A DNA stretch of 6,034 nt from assembly GCA_023261465.1 (NCBI GenBank), contig JAHFOW010000176.1:1-6034 (forward strand), given 5' to 3'. The notes beneath the pieces are model-generated. The model was given only the letters and a program-made list of their open reading frames with translations. It ran no database searches and had not been told where the DNA came from. The stretch comes from Planctomycetota bacterium. GTDB lineage: Bacteria; Planctomycetota; Brocadiia; Brocadiales; Brocadiaceae. This document shows positions 5,844 through 6,034 of the stretch, piece by piece. The translations under genes and the position numbers were made by a program. Numbering within the stretch: position 1 is the first letter of the stretch; every line of letters begins with the position of its first letter.

Positions 5844-6034
5844 CTATAAGAAATAGGCCGTAATGGTAATGATGAGATAGAAAGACAACAGCAAGAACCC
5901 TTCCCACCAGTTGCTTTTATTATCATGGACGACAAGCCAGGTGCCGCCAATAGACATGCCAAGGGTAACTAATTCAATTTTGCTAAATATCAGATTAAAA
6001 TTCTGGCCGAAGAGCCCGGCAGTAAGCACGCAGA
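5844..6034 (-). CDS. Probable calcium/proton antiporter (CaCA family), C-terminal fragment
   Basis: The frame is open from the right edge to the TAG at 5844-5846 and gives the last 62 full codons of a membrane protein whose start lies outside the window. Two hydrophobic segments are visible, roughly IELVTLGMSIGGTWLVV and FLLLSFYLIITITAYFL. They are joined by a short polar loop, HDNKSNWWEG. This layout (a helix, then a D-x-x-SNW-x-EG loop, then the final helix ending near the C-terminus) matches the end of Cax/ChaA-type Ca2+/H+ exchangers of the inner membrane, which extrude calcium using the proton gradient. The catalytic acidic alpha-repeat motifs lie upstream and cannot be checked. The GTG at 6027-6029 is internal, not the start. 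Another cation exchanger of the same superfamily is the alternative. Confidence 0.7.
   Translation of the reverse strand, partial: CVLTAGLFGQNFNLIFSKIELVTLGMSIGGTWLVVHDNKSNWWEGFLLLSFYLIITITAYFL

Overview
The window is ordinary bacterial chromosome, apparently of a moderately AT-leaning Gram-negative-type organism. It has short intergenic gaps, Shine-Dalgarno starts (one on TTG) and scattered short palindromic repeats. The repeats and protein style recall anammox planctomycetes (Brocadiaceae-like genomes), but that is an impression: there is no rRNA or marker gene here to prove it. I found no tRNA, rRNA, CRISPR array, intact insertion sequence or phage module.

Layout, left to right. Positions 1-556 (minus) hold the N-terminal 185 residues of an iron-sulfur flavoprotein that runs off the left edge. 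Positions 579-1526 (minus) encode a UDP-glucuronate decarboxylase (UDP-xylose synthase), 22 bases upstream of the flavoprotein and probably co-transcribed with it. A 400-base gap (1527-1927) holds a candidate promoter for the decarboxylase and two perfect short hairpins of a dispersed palindromic repeat type. Positions 1928-2797 (minus) encode the tyrosine recombinase XerC. A divergent control region (2798-3118) carries a promoter for xerC and a better sigma70-like promoter for the rightward gene, plus a hairpin in the latter's leader. Positions 3119-4534 (plus) encode PabB, aminodeoxychorismate synthase component I, identified over TrpE by its PIKGT motif. Positions 4535-4829 hold a dispersed repeat fragment and short, possibly decayed reading frames. 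Positions 4830-5729 (minus) encode an NAD-dependent epimerase/dehydratase-family SDR with a TTG start. Positions 5844-6034 (minus) are the C-terminal end of a probable calcium/proton antiporter that runs off the right edge.

The genes do not form one pathway. They cover nucleotide-sugar metabolism (two SDR enzymes), folate precursor synthesis (PabB), chromosome dimer resolution (XerC), redox chemistry (flavoprotein) and ion transport. The two SDR genes lie on the same strand but are separated by unrelated genes, so a shared polysaccharide locus is possible but not shown. The most useful points for a curator are the start-codon corrections, the PabB-versus-TrpE call, the partial flavoprotein with its four-cysteine cluster motif, and the repeat fragment that fills the region directly downstream of pabB, where a translationally coupled start codon leads nowhere. 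I see no convincing undescribed system here.
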